A program made the position numbers and the translations under genes. A stretch of 27,894 nucleotides of DNA from DATCVR01 sp036566745 (GTDB lineage Bacteria > Actinomycetota > Actinomycetes > Jiangellales > Jiangellaceae). Each line of letters opens with the position of its first letter. Within the stretch, counting starts at the first letter, position 1. The DNA is taken from NCBI GenBank assembly GCA_036566745.1, contig DATCVR010000043.1, forward strand, positions 1 to 27,894, given 5' to 3'. The notes beneath the pieces were generated by a model. It worked only from the letters and a program-made list of their open reading frames with translations, searched no databases and was not told where the DNA came from. Shown here piece after piece: positions 12,384 through 19,504 of this stretch.

Positions 12384-13745
12384 CTAGCCGTGCTGGTAGT
12401 TGGCGAGGCGGGCGTAGTGGCCCTGGAAGATCAGCGGGATGATGCGGCCATTGGCGCCGTTGCGGTTCTTCGCGACGATCACGTCGATCTCGCCGGCCCG
12501 CGGTCCGGTGTCGGTGCCGTCCTCGGCGAGCGGCCGATGCAGGAGCATGATCACGTTGGAGTCCTGCTCGATCGACGAGGAGTCCTTGAAGTCGGTGACC
12601 AGTGGCGCGCGGCCTACGGCGCCTCGGTTGAACTGGGCGAGGGCGACGATGGGGATCTCGAACTCCATCGCCATGACCTTCAGGCCGCGGCTGATGTCGG
12701 CGACTTCCTGCGTCCGGTTCTTGCTGCCGCCGTCCTCGGGGCTCATCAACTGGAGGTAGTCGGCGATGACGATCCCCGCCGGGCGGCCCTGGCTTGCCAT
12801 CCACCGCAGCCGCGCCCGGATCTTGGACAGGGTGAGGTTCGAGGAGTCGTCGAGGATGAAGTCCTCGGCGGTCCCCATCAGTTCGTTGACCTTGATGACC
12901 TTGGTCCAGTCGTGGTCGTTGAGCTTTCGGCGGACCAGCCGGTCGAGGTCGACGCCTGCCTCCGCAGCGGTGAGGCGGGCCATGAGCTCGCTGCCACCCA
13001 TCTCCATCGAGGCGACCAGGGCGGGCAGCTTCCGCTTGAACGCAACGTGCGAGGCGAGGTTCATGCCGAACAGGGACTTGCCGCCACCAGTCGCCGCCCC
13101 AACCGTGATCAGCTGGCCGGGCTTCAGCTCGACGACGTCGTTGAGCTCACGCCAGGGGGTATCGAGGGCGCGGGGGTCTTTGCCTGCTTCGAGCTCGTCG
13201 AGGAAGTCGGCCCATCGGTCGCTGACGGACAGCTTGGTGTCGGTCTGCCCGGTGCCGCCGGCCGCGCCCTGAAGGTCGGCCATGGCGTCATCGAGGATCG
13301 CGTCGGGGTCGTCCTTCTCGGCGTAGGCGCGGGCCGTTGCGCGGGTGGTGGCTTCGATGACGGCCCGGAGCCCGGCCTTTTTGCGGACGATCTCGGCATG
13401 CCGTTCGGCGTGAGCGACGGTGGGCACGGACTGGACGAGCGTGTGGAGGTAGCTGGAGCCGCCGATCTTGGCGAGGTCGCCGGTGCTGGCGAGTTCGTCG
13501 CCGACAGTGATCGGGTCGATCTTGGGGTTGGTGCTGCGGCCGTACAGGCCCGTGATCGCACTGAAGATGACGGCATGCTTGGGCTCCCAGAACGATTCCG
13601 GCTTGAGCGCCGCGATCATCAGATTGATCACTTCCCGGGACAACAGCATGCTGCCGAGGACGGACTGCTCTGCGCCGATGTCGCAGGGCGGCCTCTTCCC
13701 GAAGCCGTCCGAGTCGTCAGGCGGGAACTCGTCGTAGTCGTTCAC
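12384..13745 (-). CDS. dnaB: Replicative DNA helicase, DnaB family
   Basis: A 453-aa hexameric 5'-3' helicase. Residues ~18-120 form the N-terminal domain (DIGAEQSVLGSMLLS, HAVIFSAITGLY), and from ~170 the RecA-like ATPase. The Walker A motif GAATGGGKS is at 216-224, the MEMG motif at 247-250, Walker B IVIADYLQLM at 325-334, the sensor Q371 in ALAQFNR and the basic finger segment IVAKNRNG near 423-430. Length fits DnaB. The GTG start overlaps the loader's stop (GTGA, 13742-13745). It should unwind the element's DNA after loading by the neighbouring ATPase at the origin proposed in the initiator gene. Confidence 0.95.
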   Translation of the reverse strand: MNDYDEFPPDDSDGFGKRPPCDIGAEQSVLGSMLLSREVINLMIAALKPESFWEPKHAVIFSAITGLYGRSTNPKIDPITVGDELASTGDLAKIGGSSYLHTLVQSVPTVAHAERHAEIVRKKAGLRAVIEATTRATARAYAEKDDPDAILDDAMADLQGAAGGTGQTDTKLSVSDRWADFLDELEAGKDPRALDTPWRELNDVVELKPGQLITVGAATGGGKSLFGMNLASHVAFKRKLPALVASMEMGGSELMARLTAAEAGVDLDRLVRRKLNDHDWTKVIKVNELMGTAEDFILDDSSNLTLSKIRARLRWMASQGRPAGIVIADYLQLMSPEDGGSKNRTQEVADISRGLKVMAMEFEIPIVALAQFNRGAVGRAPLVTDFKDSSSIEQDSNVIMLLHRPLAEDGTDTGPRAGEIDVIVAKNRNGANGRIIPLIFQGHYARLANYQHG

Positions 13746-14449
13746 GCCGCGGCCCCCCGGCGGCGGTCCTGGCCGAGCACCGGAATGTTCTGGCACATCT
13801 CGCGCAGCCGGGACGTCACCCGGGCGCCGAGCTTGTCGTTGAGCTCCTTCGGCAGCGCGTTGGACGTGAAGAGGGTCGGCAGGTGGTGCTTGTACCGGTG
13901 GTCGACCAGCCGGAAGTTGACCTCCTCGGTGAACTCGGTGACCTTGCTCGCGCCAAGGTCGTCGACAAGAAGGACAGCGGCGCTGCAGTAGCGGCGGAAC
14001 TCCGCCTCGGAGTCGACTCCATGCCGGGGCCGGAGAGCCGCGTACATGTCGGGGGCAGTGGTCACCACCCAGCGGGCAGCGACACCGGTGACGGCGAGCT
14101 CCCGGATGGCGCCGTAAGCCTGGAAGGTCTTGCCGGTTCCCGTCGGGCCGAGCAGCAGCAGCGACCGGCCGCGGTTCACTGAAGCGACGGGCGCTCCGCT
14201 GGCCTTCTGCCGCTTGAGGGCGTTCGCCTTCAACTCGGCAGTCCACTGCAGCACGTCCGGGTTGTCGGCGATAGCTGCGGCGTAGTGAATCGGGATGATT
14301 TTGGCGGCTTCGACGATGGACCAGCGGGCCACGTTCGGGGTGCCGTAGGGGCCGCTCTCGGCGTTCAGCCAGCCGAGGTCGATACCGCGGGCGGCGAGCA
14401 GCTCCTCGAGCTGATACCGCTTCGGGTCGAGCGGAGGGATCGGCAGCAT
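13742..14449 (-). CDS. DnaC-like helicase-loading ATPase
   Basis: A 235-aa AAA+ protein. Walker A GPTGTGKT is at residues 101-108, Walker B LLVDDLG at 160-166, sensor-1 FTSN at 194-197, and the arginine-finger region TSRLREMC near 212-219. This matches DnaC/IstB-type loaders. The first 90 residues are the helicase-binding region. The ATG at 14449 is four bases after the initiator stop. Order initiator-loader-helicase is that of many temperate phages. Confidence 0.92.
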   Translation of the reverse strand: MLPIPPLDPKRYQLEELLAARGIDLGWLNAESGPYGTPNVARWSIVEAAKIIPIHYAAAIADNPDVLQWTAELKANALKRQKASGAPVASVNRGRSLLLLGPTGTGKTFQAYGAIRELAVTGVAARWVVTTAPDMYAALRPRHGVDSEAEFRRYCSAAVLLVDDLGASKVTEFTEEVNFRLVDHRYKHHLPTLFTSNALPKELNDKLGARVTSRLREMCQNIPVLGQDRRRGAAA

Positions 14450-14453
14450 GCGG

Positions 14454-15398
14454 TTAGAGCTCCTCTTCGTAAGCGGACTGGTCTTCGGGGTTTTGGTGGG
14501 GCTCCCAGCCGCCGACGACGGCGCGGAGTGGAGGCCGGCCGCTCGGCTGGGGATCGGGCTCGTCGTCGTAGCAGCCCTTGTTGAGCCAGGTGGCTGGGTA
14601 CTTCGTGTACTTGGGCTCCTGGCCGAAGCGCTCGCGGGCGTAGGCCTGGGCGGCGTCGACGATGTGCTGGGGCTCTGCGCCGCGCTCGATGGCGGCGATC
14701 CACGCCTTCTTGGCTTCCTCGCGAGCCTTCTTCTTCGGGTAGTTGGTCCAGAAGGCACCGAAGGCGCGGAGGTGGTGATCTGTCTTCTCGCTGCCGCCCT
14801 TGGTCTGGACCGGGGCGGCTTCTGCCTGGCGCTCGATCGAGGCGGCTGCGGGAGAAGAGTCTTCTAGTAGTTGTTTGTCTGACGGTTGTTGGTGGTTAGG
14901 GCTGCGTTCCGTGCGTGACGAACGGACTTTAAGTGCGTGACATTCGTCGGTCACGGACTCTGCGTGCGTGACTGTCACGCCTTCTGAGTCCGTGACAGTC
15001 ACGGACTTTCCGTGCGTGACACCCTTCGCTCGAGACCTACGCTTGCGCTCCGCAGCTGCCGACCGAAGCTCGTCCTCCTCCCTCTCCAGATCGCTCCAAT
15101 CCGTAGCCGGGCGGTGCAGCTCCATCGCGAGCTTGTAGCGGGTGCGCCCCTCCCTGATGCCGTCCTTGGCGATCAGCCCGGCCTTCTCCAGGCGGCGCAG
15201 CGCGCGCTGGACGGTGGCCCGGTCGAAGCCGGTGCGGTACTGGATCCGGAGGACCGAGGGGTGCGCGTCAGTGCCGGCCGGACTCGCATGCTCAGCAAGC
15301 ACCTGAAGGACGTGCCGAGCGGTCGTGTCCGGCTTTCCTTTCTCGGTGCGTGGCATGGGCGCGCGGTCCATGGCCCAAGTGACGGCCTCAGTACTCAC
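14454..15398 (-). CDS. Phage replication initiator, winged helix plus C-terminal replisome-organiser-like domain
   Basis: A 314-aa protein. Residues ~26-95 form a winged helix (ARHVLQVLAEHASPAGTDAH, RTGFDRATVQRALRRLEKAG, LIAKDGIREGRTRYKL). Residues 100-205 are a low-complexity linker. Residues 209-278 (FGAFWTNYPKKKAREEAKKA, then YTKYPATWLNKGCYDDE) match the C-terminal motif of phage initiators/replisome organisers. The GTG follows AAGGAAG. The loader and helicase follow directly. The linker (residues 126-157, with VT-H/VT-D repeats) is coded by a cluster of DNA repeats, so the gene probably contains its own origin, as lambda O does. The codons CAA CTA CTA near residues 176-179 are rare here, consistent with selection on DNA and not protein. 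Confidence 0.85.
   Translation of the reverse strand: MSTEAVTWAMDRAPMPRTEKGKPDTTARHVLQVLAEHASPAGTDAHPSVLRIQYRTGFDRATVQRALRRLEKAGLIAKDGIREGRTRYKLAMELHRPATDWSDLEREEDELRSAAAERKRRSRAKGVTHGKSVTVTDSEGVTVTHAESVTDECHALKVRSSRTERSPNHQQPSDKQLLEDSSPAAASIERQAEAAPVQTKGGSEKTDHHLRAFGAFWTNYPKKKAREEAKKAWIAAIERGAEPQHIVDAAQAYARERFGQEPKYTKYPATWLNKGCYDDEPDPQPSGRPPLRAVVGGWEPHQNPEDQSAYEEEL
14858..15020. repeat. Putative replication origin: iteron cluster and adjoining AT-rich stretch
   Basis: GTGCGTGAC occurs exactly at 14911-14919, 14933-14941, 14964-14972 and 15012-15020, and a one-base variant GTCCGTGAC at 14988-14996. Its reverse complement GTCACGGAC is at 14950-14958 and 14998-15006. GTGAC-N-GTCAC dyads result at 14968-14978 and 14992-15002. 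Spacing between direct copies is 22-31 bases. Next to it, 14858-14899 is over half A+T in a ~70% GC region, as in an unwinding element. The cluster lies inside the initiator gene. Confidence 0.7.
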
Positions 15399-15446
15399 GG
15401 AATACTTCCTTCGGGAGGGTGGTGCGGGAGGTCGGCGGGCTGAGCG

Positions 15447-16034
15447 CTACCTGCTGGCTTTGCGATTCAGGTAGGGCTTGTGCCGCTTAAGGAGCCGGTC
15501 CTCGAGTCGGTAGGCGTGCTCGCGGTCGTCGCACTGGTGGGCCTGCCAGCGAACGAAGCGCTTGCCGTCCCTCGCGTGGGCGGTGAGACGCGGGCTGAGC
15601 TTGTCGGTAGAGCCGACGTAACAAGGCACGTTGGCGTCGTCGAAGAGGACGTAGACCACGGGCACGCCGTAGATCGGCCGGGGAGAATCGACCGGTAGGG
15701 GGTACTCCCCCACCCAGCTGCCTTCCGGCCCGTTGGGGAGCTGTTTGGCCATCTGGATGAGCCGGCGGTGGGAGATCCCGATGATCGCGTCCCAGGCGCT
15801 CATTCGGCCCGACATCTCCAGCTCGCGGACTTGGGTGAACGCGGTGATGAGCTGCGCGTGCGATATCTGTCCGGTCCGGTAGTCGCTGCCTATCCGGTGA
15901 AGTGTCTGCTCGAGGGCCTCGCGGCGCGCTGCGGAGAGGCGAGCTTCCTTCTCTTGGATCAGCCGGATGTGCTGCAGCGTGCTGGCGATGGATGTAGCGA
16001 GGTGCTCAGGGAGTTCGGTGGTTGAGGTCGTCAT
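15447..16034 (-). CDS. GIY-YIG domain protein with helical N-terminus
   Basis: A 195-aa protein. Residues 1-100 are helical (IRLIQEKEARLSAARREALE, then LITAFTQVRELEMSGRMSAW, the last part ending in ISHRRLIQMAKQLP). The C-terminal GIY-YIG domain (126-193) keeps Y128, Y139-V-G141, R149, E178 and N190, so it could be a nuclease. It ends with HKPYLNRK as is typical. The ATG is preceded by GGAG at ten bases. It lies just upstream of the initiator in the same direction and is divergent from the antitoxin-like gene. With the fusion at 4653 the element carries two different GIY-YIG proteins. Confidence 0.82.
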   Translation of the reverse strand: MTTSTTELPEHLATSIASTLQHIRLIQEKEARLSAARREALEQTLHRIGSDYRTGQISHAQLITAFTQVRELEMSGRMSAWDAIIGISHRRLIQMAKQLPNGPEGSWVGEYPLPVDSPRPIYGVPVVYVLFDDANVPCYVGSTDKLSPRLTAHARDGKRFVRWQAHQCDDREHAYRLEDRLLKRHKPYLNRKASR

Positions 16035-16124
16035 GTGGTGGGTGCTCCTGTCGCACTGACCAAGGCGTTCTGCGTCTTCGGGCATGAGGAACCAGGCCCC
16101 ATGGGCCACCCGTTTCACTCCATA

Positions 16125-16184
16125 GCGTTCATGTACATCATAGCGGTCATCGCGCTCATGTACGCCATGATCGTGAGGTACACT
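16125..16184. promoter_or_regulatory. Divergent control region of the GIY-YIG and antitoxin genes
   Basis: GCGTTCATGTAC (16125-16136) and GCGCTCATGTAC (16152-16163) are direct repeats 27 bp apart. A -10 TACACT (16179-16184) lies 6 bases before the antitoxin ATG, with TCATGT 17 bp upstream, which implies a leaderless transcript. On the other strand TATGAT (16137-16142) could be a -10 for the leftward gene. Confidence 0.5.
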
Positions 16185-16190
16185 TCCGTC

Positions 16191-16478
16191 ATGACCGCGC
16201 CCAAGAAGGAGCACGAGGAACGCATCGCCGATGCCCGCAACTCGCTTGCGGAGGTCATCAACCGCGCCCGCTACCTGCAGGAGCCGACGTTCCTGACGAA
16301 CCGCGGGAAGCGTGTGGCGGTCGTCGCCTCGACCGACTTCTACGAGCAGGCCAAAGCGGACCGGCGCATGGTCGCCGCATTCCACGAGGTGATGGGCGCG
16401 CTCCCCAAGGACGAGCGGCCCCAGAAATTCATGGAGCTCATGCTCAAGAAGGTCGACGAGCTCGGCTCCGACGACTGA
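16191..16478 (+). CDS. Phd/YefM-family antitoxin-like protein, no toxin partner
   Basis: A 95-aa protein. The N-terminal fold (ERIADARNSLAEVINRARYL, then EPTFLTNRGKRVAVVASTDF) is the DNA-binding domain of Phd/YefM antitoxins; the C-terminal helices are charged (VMGALPKDERPQKFMELMLKK). The ATG at 16191 has only a distant GAGGT and lies just after a -10 box, so it may be translated leaderless. No toxin gene follows; a terminator comes 25 bases later. It may be a solitary autoregulator or may neutralise an external toxin. It is the only rightward gene of the phage-like part. A hydrophobic upstream extension in the same frame (from 16131) is probably not translated. Confidence 0.78.
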   Translation: MTAPKKEHEERIADARNSLAEVINRARYLQEPTFLTNRGKRVAVVASTDFYEQAKADRRMVAAFHEVMGALPKDERPQKFMELMLKKVDELGSDD

Positions 16479-16502
16479 CCTCATCCCGCCCCTCCCTCTC
16501 CT

Positions 16503-16524
16503 CGGCCCCGCGGTTGCGGGGCCG
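16503..16524. terminator. Terminator between convergent antitoxin and WhiB genes
   Basis: A perfect 9-bp stem CGGCCCCGC/GCGGGGCCG with a GGTT loop; it can serve the antitoxin gene and the leftward WhiB operon. Confidence 0.85.
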
Positions 16525-16537
16525 TCGTCATGTCCGC

Positions 16538-16780
16538 TTAGGCGGCTTGCTGGTGTGCGGCGATGCGTTGCCGTTGGCTGAGTCCGCCCCAGATCCCGGA
16601 GAGGGGCCCCCATTCGCTGCCGCGGAGGGCGATCTCGTGGGCGGCGCATTCGGCTTGGACGGGGCAGGTGCCGCAGATGCGTTTGAGTGCGCGGCTGCCG
16701 TTGCCGGGTGCGGTTTCGCTGAACAGGTCGGCGTCGATCTCGGCGCAGACGGCCCGGTCCATCCACGCGTAGCGGCTCAT
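16538..16780 (-). CDS. WhiB-family iron-sulfur regulator (element-encoded)
   Basis: An 80-aa Wbl protein with C12, C36, C39 and C45 and the G-I-W-G-G turn at 62-66. The AT-hook-like basic C-terminus is short and ends in HQQAA, weaker than in host proteins. The ATG overlaps the stop of the preceding HTH gene (ATGA). Actinophage Wbl proteins such as TM4 WhiBTM4 and Sco-type homologues can down-regulate host wbl genes or alter cell division; that role here is inferred. It is distinct from the host copy at 880. Confidence 0.9.
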   Translation of the reverse strand: MSRYAWMDRAVCAEIDADLFSETAPGNGSRALKRICGTCPVQAECAAHEIALRGSEWGPLSGIWGGLSQRQRIAAHQQAA

Positions 16781-17622
16781 GCGGCGGCCTCCACGGCGTA
16801 CTGCGGGTGGTCGCGGAAGGCGTGCTCGATGTAGGCGACGGAGATGCCGAGGCGTTCGGCGGCTGCCGTCTTGTCGAGGCCGCTGTACCGCATGAGTTCG
16901 CCGGCGTCCTGGGCGACGATCATGCGGCGGGTGAGGCCGTACATGGGCTCGAAGTGCGGGTCGTCGATGTCGTCCATGCGGGTGACCCAATAGCCGGGAG
17001 TGGGCCAGCGGTTGGCGGCGGCGCGCTGCCTGGCCTGCCGGGCCTTGTGCTTAGGGACGCCATGCCGCTCGGGGCGCAGGGTGCGGATGCGCTCGTATCC
17101 GTCGGCGACCTGCTGGCGGGTCGCCGCGTAGACGCGTTGGACGCGGAGGATCTGTTCGGGTCGCTGCTCATGCATGCCGAGCTGGACGCCGATGTGAATG
17201 AGGGGCCAGCCGGCGGCGACGAGGGCGTGGATGCGTCGGTGGGCGCCGGTGGCGTCGATCCGCCCGGAGGTGATCTTTTCGGGGGTGAGGGCGAGGATCT
17301 TCGCCGCGAACTCGGGGTTGGTGCTGTGGCGGAGTCCGCGGCCGGGCCGGCGCTTGTGGGTGAAGTCGACGATGGTGTCGCGTTGCACGCCGACGCTTGC
17401 GGCGATGGCGTCGAGGGTGACGTTCTCGTCCACCAGGCGGCGGATGTGTTCGCGGACGGGGGTGGCGTCGATGCGGGGCTGCCAGGTGCCTTCGCGGCGG
17501 CGGCGGTCCCGTTCGCGGCACCACGCGTTCTTTCGCTCGACGCATTCCGGGAGCCGGCAGCCGTAGCGGGTGTAGCAGGTCAGAGTGTTGTGGTGGGGAG
17601 CTTCGCGGACGGCGGTGGTCAT
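16777..17622 (-). CDS. HTH protein with N-terminal Cys-rich motif, paired with WhiB
   Basis: A 281-aa protein. The N-terminal motif TLTCYTRYGCRLPECVERKN carries three cysteines (C16, C22, C27) in a layout seen in actinophage regulators. A helix-turn-helix segment (LDAIAASVGVQRDTIVDFTH) follows at ~70-90; a second HTH-like region is near the end (AAAERLGISVAYIEHAFRDH). The middle is basic (RPERHGVPKHKARQARQRAA). It is probably a DNA-binding regulator, cotranslated with WhiB. The ATG at 17622 overlaps the previous stop; the following gene is WhiB. Confidence 0.72.
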   Translation of the reverse strand: MTTAVREAPHHNTLTCYTRYGCRLPECVERKNAWCRERDRRRREGTWQPRIDATPVREHIRRLVDENVTLDAIAASVGVQRDTIVDFTHKRRPGRGLRHSTNPEFAAKILALTPEKITSGRIDATGAHRRIHALVAAGWPLIHIGVQLGMHEQRPEQILRVQRVYAATRQQVADGYERIRTLRPERHGVPKHKARQARQRAAANRWPTPGYWVTRMDDIDDPHFEPMYGLTRRMIVAQDAGELMRYSGLDKTAAAERLGISVAYIEHAFRDHPQYAVEAAA

Positions 17623-17816
17623 GGCCGGTCCTCCTTTCGCGATTCGGGCTGGTTGATTTCGGCGAGGGCGGCGTCGACCTTCCGCCCGGCGGTGCGGAGT
17701 GCCTGCCAGATGACGCAGGCGGCGGTGGCGAGGAGGGCGGCGGTGGCGAGGTTGGGCCAGTTGGTGGCCGCCCAGTCGGCGGCGTTGGCCCAGGTGTCGA
17801 TCTGCTGGGGTGTCAC
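17619..17816 (-). CDS. Small membrane protein (65 aa)
   Basis: The GTG overlaps the previous stop. One membrane helix (ATAALLATAACVIWQALRTA, about residues 24-43) lies between a Trp-rich amphipathic start (DTWANAADWAATNW) and a charged C-terminus (INQPESRKEDRP). Function unknown. The topology would place the charged tail on one side of the membrane. Confidence 0.65.
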   Translation of the reverse strand: MTPQQIDTWANAADWAATNWPNLATAALLATAACVIWQALRTAGRKVDAALAEINQPESRKEDRP

Positions 17817-18283
17817 GAGGTCACCTCCACGACGCGGATGCCGGCGGCGCGGGCGATCTTCATGCAGCCGCGGGTGCCGACGGACAAGCCGTGGGGTGCG
17901 GCGATGAGCAGCTGGACGGTGGGTTGTTTGCCGAGCATGCGGGCATTGCGGAGGGGTCCGGCGGCCGGGCAGTAGTCGGGCAGTAGCCCGGGGTGCGCGG
18001 TGTCGCCGGGCTTCTTCATGTGGCGGTGGCCGGGCTTGCAACGCTCGGTGCAGTTGTCCCAGTCGGCGGGCATGGGGTCGGCGGTTACGCCGAGGAGTTC
18101 GCCACATTCGTCGATCCAGGCGGCGATGGCGGCGTCGACGGACTGGGCGCCGGGGCAGTCGCCGTGTCGGACGATGACGGGCCCGGGGGCTTCGTTGAGG
18201 ACGTAGTCGGCGACCGCGTACACGGCGAGTTCAGGCTTCGGGTGCTCGCGGGAGCCGGAGACGGCGATGACGGTGGTCTTCAC
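17813..18283 (-). CDS. SLOG-family protein (YspA / DUF2493-like)
   Basis: A 156-aa Rossmann-like SLOG protein: the N-terminal strand and glycine loop IAVSGSREHP (GSR at 10-12), the HGDCPGAQSVDAAIAAW motif at 40-56, PADWDN at 72-77, and GPLRNARML at 109-117 are the family signature, followed by GTRGC at 136-140. SLOG proteins bind nucleotide-derived ligands and are common in phages and defence systems; some act as sensors of signal nucleotides or in DNA uptake. The GTG start overlaps the upstream stop. Its precise ligand is unknown. Confidence 0.85.
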   Translation of the reverse strand: MKTTVIAVSGSREHPKPELAVYAVADYVLNEAPGPVIVRHGDCPGAQSVDAAIAAWIDECGELLGVTADPMPADWDNCTERCKPGHRHMKKPGDTAHPGLLPDYCPAAGPLRNARMLGKQPTVQLLIAAPHGLSVGTRGCMKIARAAGIRVVEVTS

Positions 18284-18687
18284 GCGGCCCGCCTTTCGGC
18301 TGCGCGGGCTTCGCGGCGGGCGTCCCGCTCGGCGCGGCGTCGTGCGACGACGAGTTCACGGAGCTGGACGGGGACGCCGATCCACACGTAGACGAGGCTG
18401 TGGCGGCAGCGTTCGGACGGGCCGTAGCCGTGGTGGCGGATGATGCCCTCGTCCTGCAGGCGCCGCGGCAGGCTGCCCCACTGGCTCTTCGGGTGCGGAG
18501 GGTCGGGCAGGTTCTTGTCGCGGGCGATCGCGTCGAGTGTGAACGGCTGGCCGCTGTCGGCGGCTTCGACGAATGCGGGCCACACTTCGTCGACCCACGC
18601 CTCGTAGTCGTCCATGACGCGGCGGGCTCTCGCGGGGGCCGCGGCCTCGAGCTGGTTGCCGTCGAAGACGGGCTGGACGTGGCTCAT
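18280..18687 (-). CDS. Hypothetical protein with winged-helix-like region (135 aa)
   Basis: ATG overlaps the previous stop (ATGA). After a linker, YEAWVDEVWPAFVEAADSGQ and LDAIARDKNLPDPPHPKSQW are followed by GSLPRRLQDEGIIRHHGYGP, a helix-helix-wing pattern as in small DNA-binding domains; the C-terminus is a very basic helix (RRRAERDARREARAAERRAA). A DNA-associated role is likely, but the family is not named. Confidence 0.68.
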   Translation of the reverse strand: MSHVQPVFDGNQLEAAAPARARRVMDDYEAWVDEVWPAFVEAADSGQPFTLDAIARDKNLPDPPHPKSQWGSLPRRLQDEGIIRHHGYGPSERCRHSLVYVWIGVPVQLRELVVARRRAERDARREARAAERRAA

Positions 18688-19178
18688 CGGAGTGCTCCGA
18701 TCGCTTCGAGGAGGGGGTTGGAGTCGAGGCGCCCGTCTTCGTCTTCGAGGGCGGAGAGGCTGTGGCAGCGGGCGCACAGGGGGATCTCTTTGAACTCCAT
18801 CCACCCGTCGGGCACCCACGAAAACGACCAGAGGGGCCGGGTCTGCTGGCAGCGTCCGCAGCGGCCCTCAGGCGGGGTGGTGGACGGCTTCGGGCCGCGC
18901 TCATGGAGGGCGGCCACGGCGGCGGCGGTGTCGGCGAGGACGCCGACAAGGTGCGCGGCATGCCCGACGCAGGAGTTGCACCACGACAAGCCGGCCGGAG
19001 GCTCCGCGGGGATCGGGTCGAGGATGACCGCCGGGGACTGGGTGACGCCCCAGCCGGGGGTGCCGCACAGGCCCTGCTTGCCGGCGAACTTGCCGTCCTC
19101 GCGCATCACGTGGAGGCGGCGGACCTGCTTGGCGCGGCGGCCGGTGGCGGTGCTGTAGCCGCGGTAGAAGGCCCTCAT
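18684..19178 (-). CDS. Hypothetical zinc-ribbon-like protein (164 aa)
   Basis: ATG overlaps the upstream stop. Cysteine pairs CNSC near residue 70 and CGRC ... CARCH (about 110 and 140) suggest zinc ribbons; the CGRC-xn-LWSFSWVPDGW-xn-CARCH portion resembles HNH-associated zinc motifs of phage proteins, yet no HNH triad is clear. The N-terminus is basic (RGYSTATGRRAKQVRRLHVM). The function is unknown. Confidence 0.65.
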   Translation of the reverse strand: MRAFYRGYSTATGRRAKQVRRLHVMREDGKFAGKQGLCGTPGWGVTQSPAVILDPIPAEPPAGLSWCNSCVGHAAHLVGVLADTAAAVAALHERGPKPSTTPPEGRCGRCQQTRPLWSFSWVPDGWMEFKEIPLCARCHSLSALEDEDGRLDSNPLLEAIGALR

Positions 19179-19504
19179 GAGGTGGCCTCCGTGAGCTGGA
19201 TGGTGCGTCCCGTGTGACCGATGTCGGTGGCCCAGTGGTTGCGGTTGCCGCTGCAAGCCGGGACGGCGACCAGGTCCGGGCCGAGGGTGACGGCGCCGAG
19301 TACGACGGCTTCGTGAACGGTGGCCCGTTCGAACGTCTTCAGGTGCGCGTAAGGCCCCTCGGTGCCACTGCGGAGTTCGGGCACGATCAAGGCGGCGTGC
19401 CGGGTGGTCCGCTTGATGTAGCAGGGGCGGCCGAACGTGCCGCGGTACTGCAGGTGCCTGATCAGGTCGCGGACCGCGGGGCGGTAGGTGGACAGCTCCG
19501 TCAT
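19175..19504 (-). CDS. Hypothetical protein (109 aa)
   Basis: ATG overlaps the exonuclease stop (ATGA, 19501-19504). It starts with a helix (YRPAVRDLIRHLQYRGTFGR) and continues as a mixed alpha-beta protein (ALIVPELRSGTEGPYAHLKT, VVLGAVTLGPDLVAVPACSG). No family is recognised. Placed between a zinc protein and the exonuclease, it may belong to the recombination block. Confidence 0.65.
   Translation of the reverse strand: MTELSTYRPAVRDLIRHLQYRGTFGRPCYIKRTTRHAALIVPELRSGTEGPYAHLKTFERATVHEAVVLGAVTLGPDLVAVPACSGNRNHWATDIGHTGRTIQLTEATS

Noticed and set aside
12345..13991. A 548-codon open frame on the + strand opposite the helicase gene
   Set aside because: It mirrors the codon structure of dnaB, has no motif, and the minus strand encodes an intact helicase with all motifs. 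It is a high-GC shadow.
14905..15025. Repeat cluster as a possible CRISPR array
   Set aside because: The repeats are 9 bp, occur in both orientations, have irregular spacers and lie within a coding gene, so they fit iterons and not CRISPR.
16131..16190. Hydrophobic N-terminal extension (MYIIAVIALMYAMIVRYTSV) of the antitoxin-like protein
   Set aside because: It lies on promoter elements and repeats, has no ribosome site, and is absent from the Phd/YefM family, which begins at the 16191 ATG.
16191..16530. A toxin gene paired with the Phd-like antitoxin
   Set aside because: A terminator follows at 16503 and no rightward frame with toxin similarity is seen; the leftward WhiB gene begins its 3' end immediately after.
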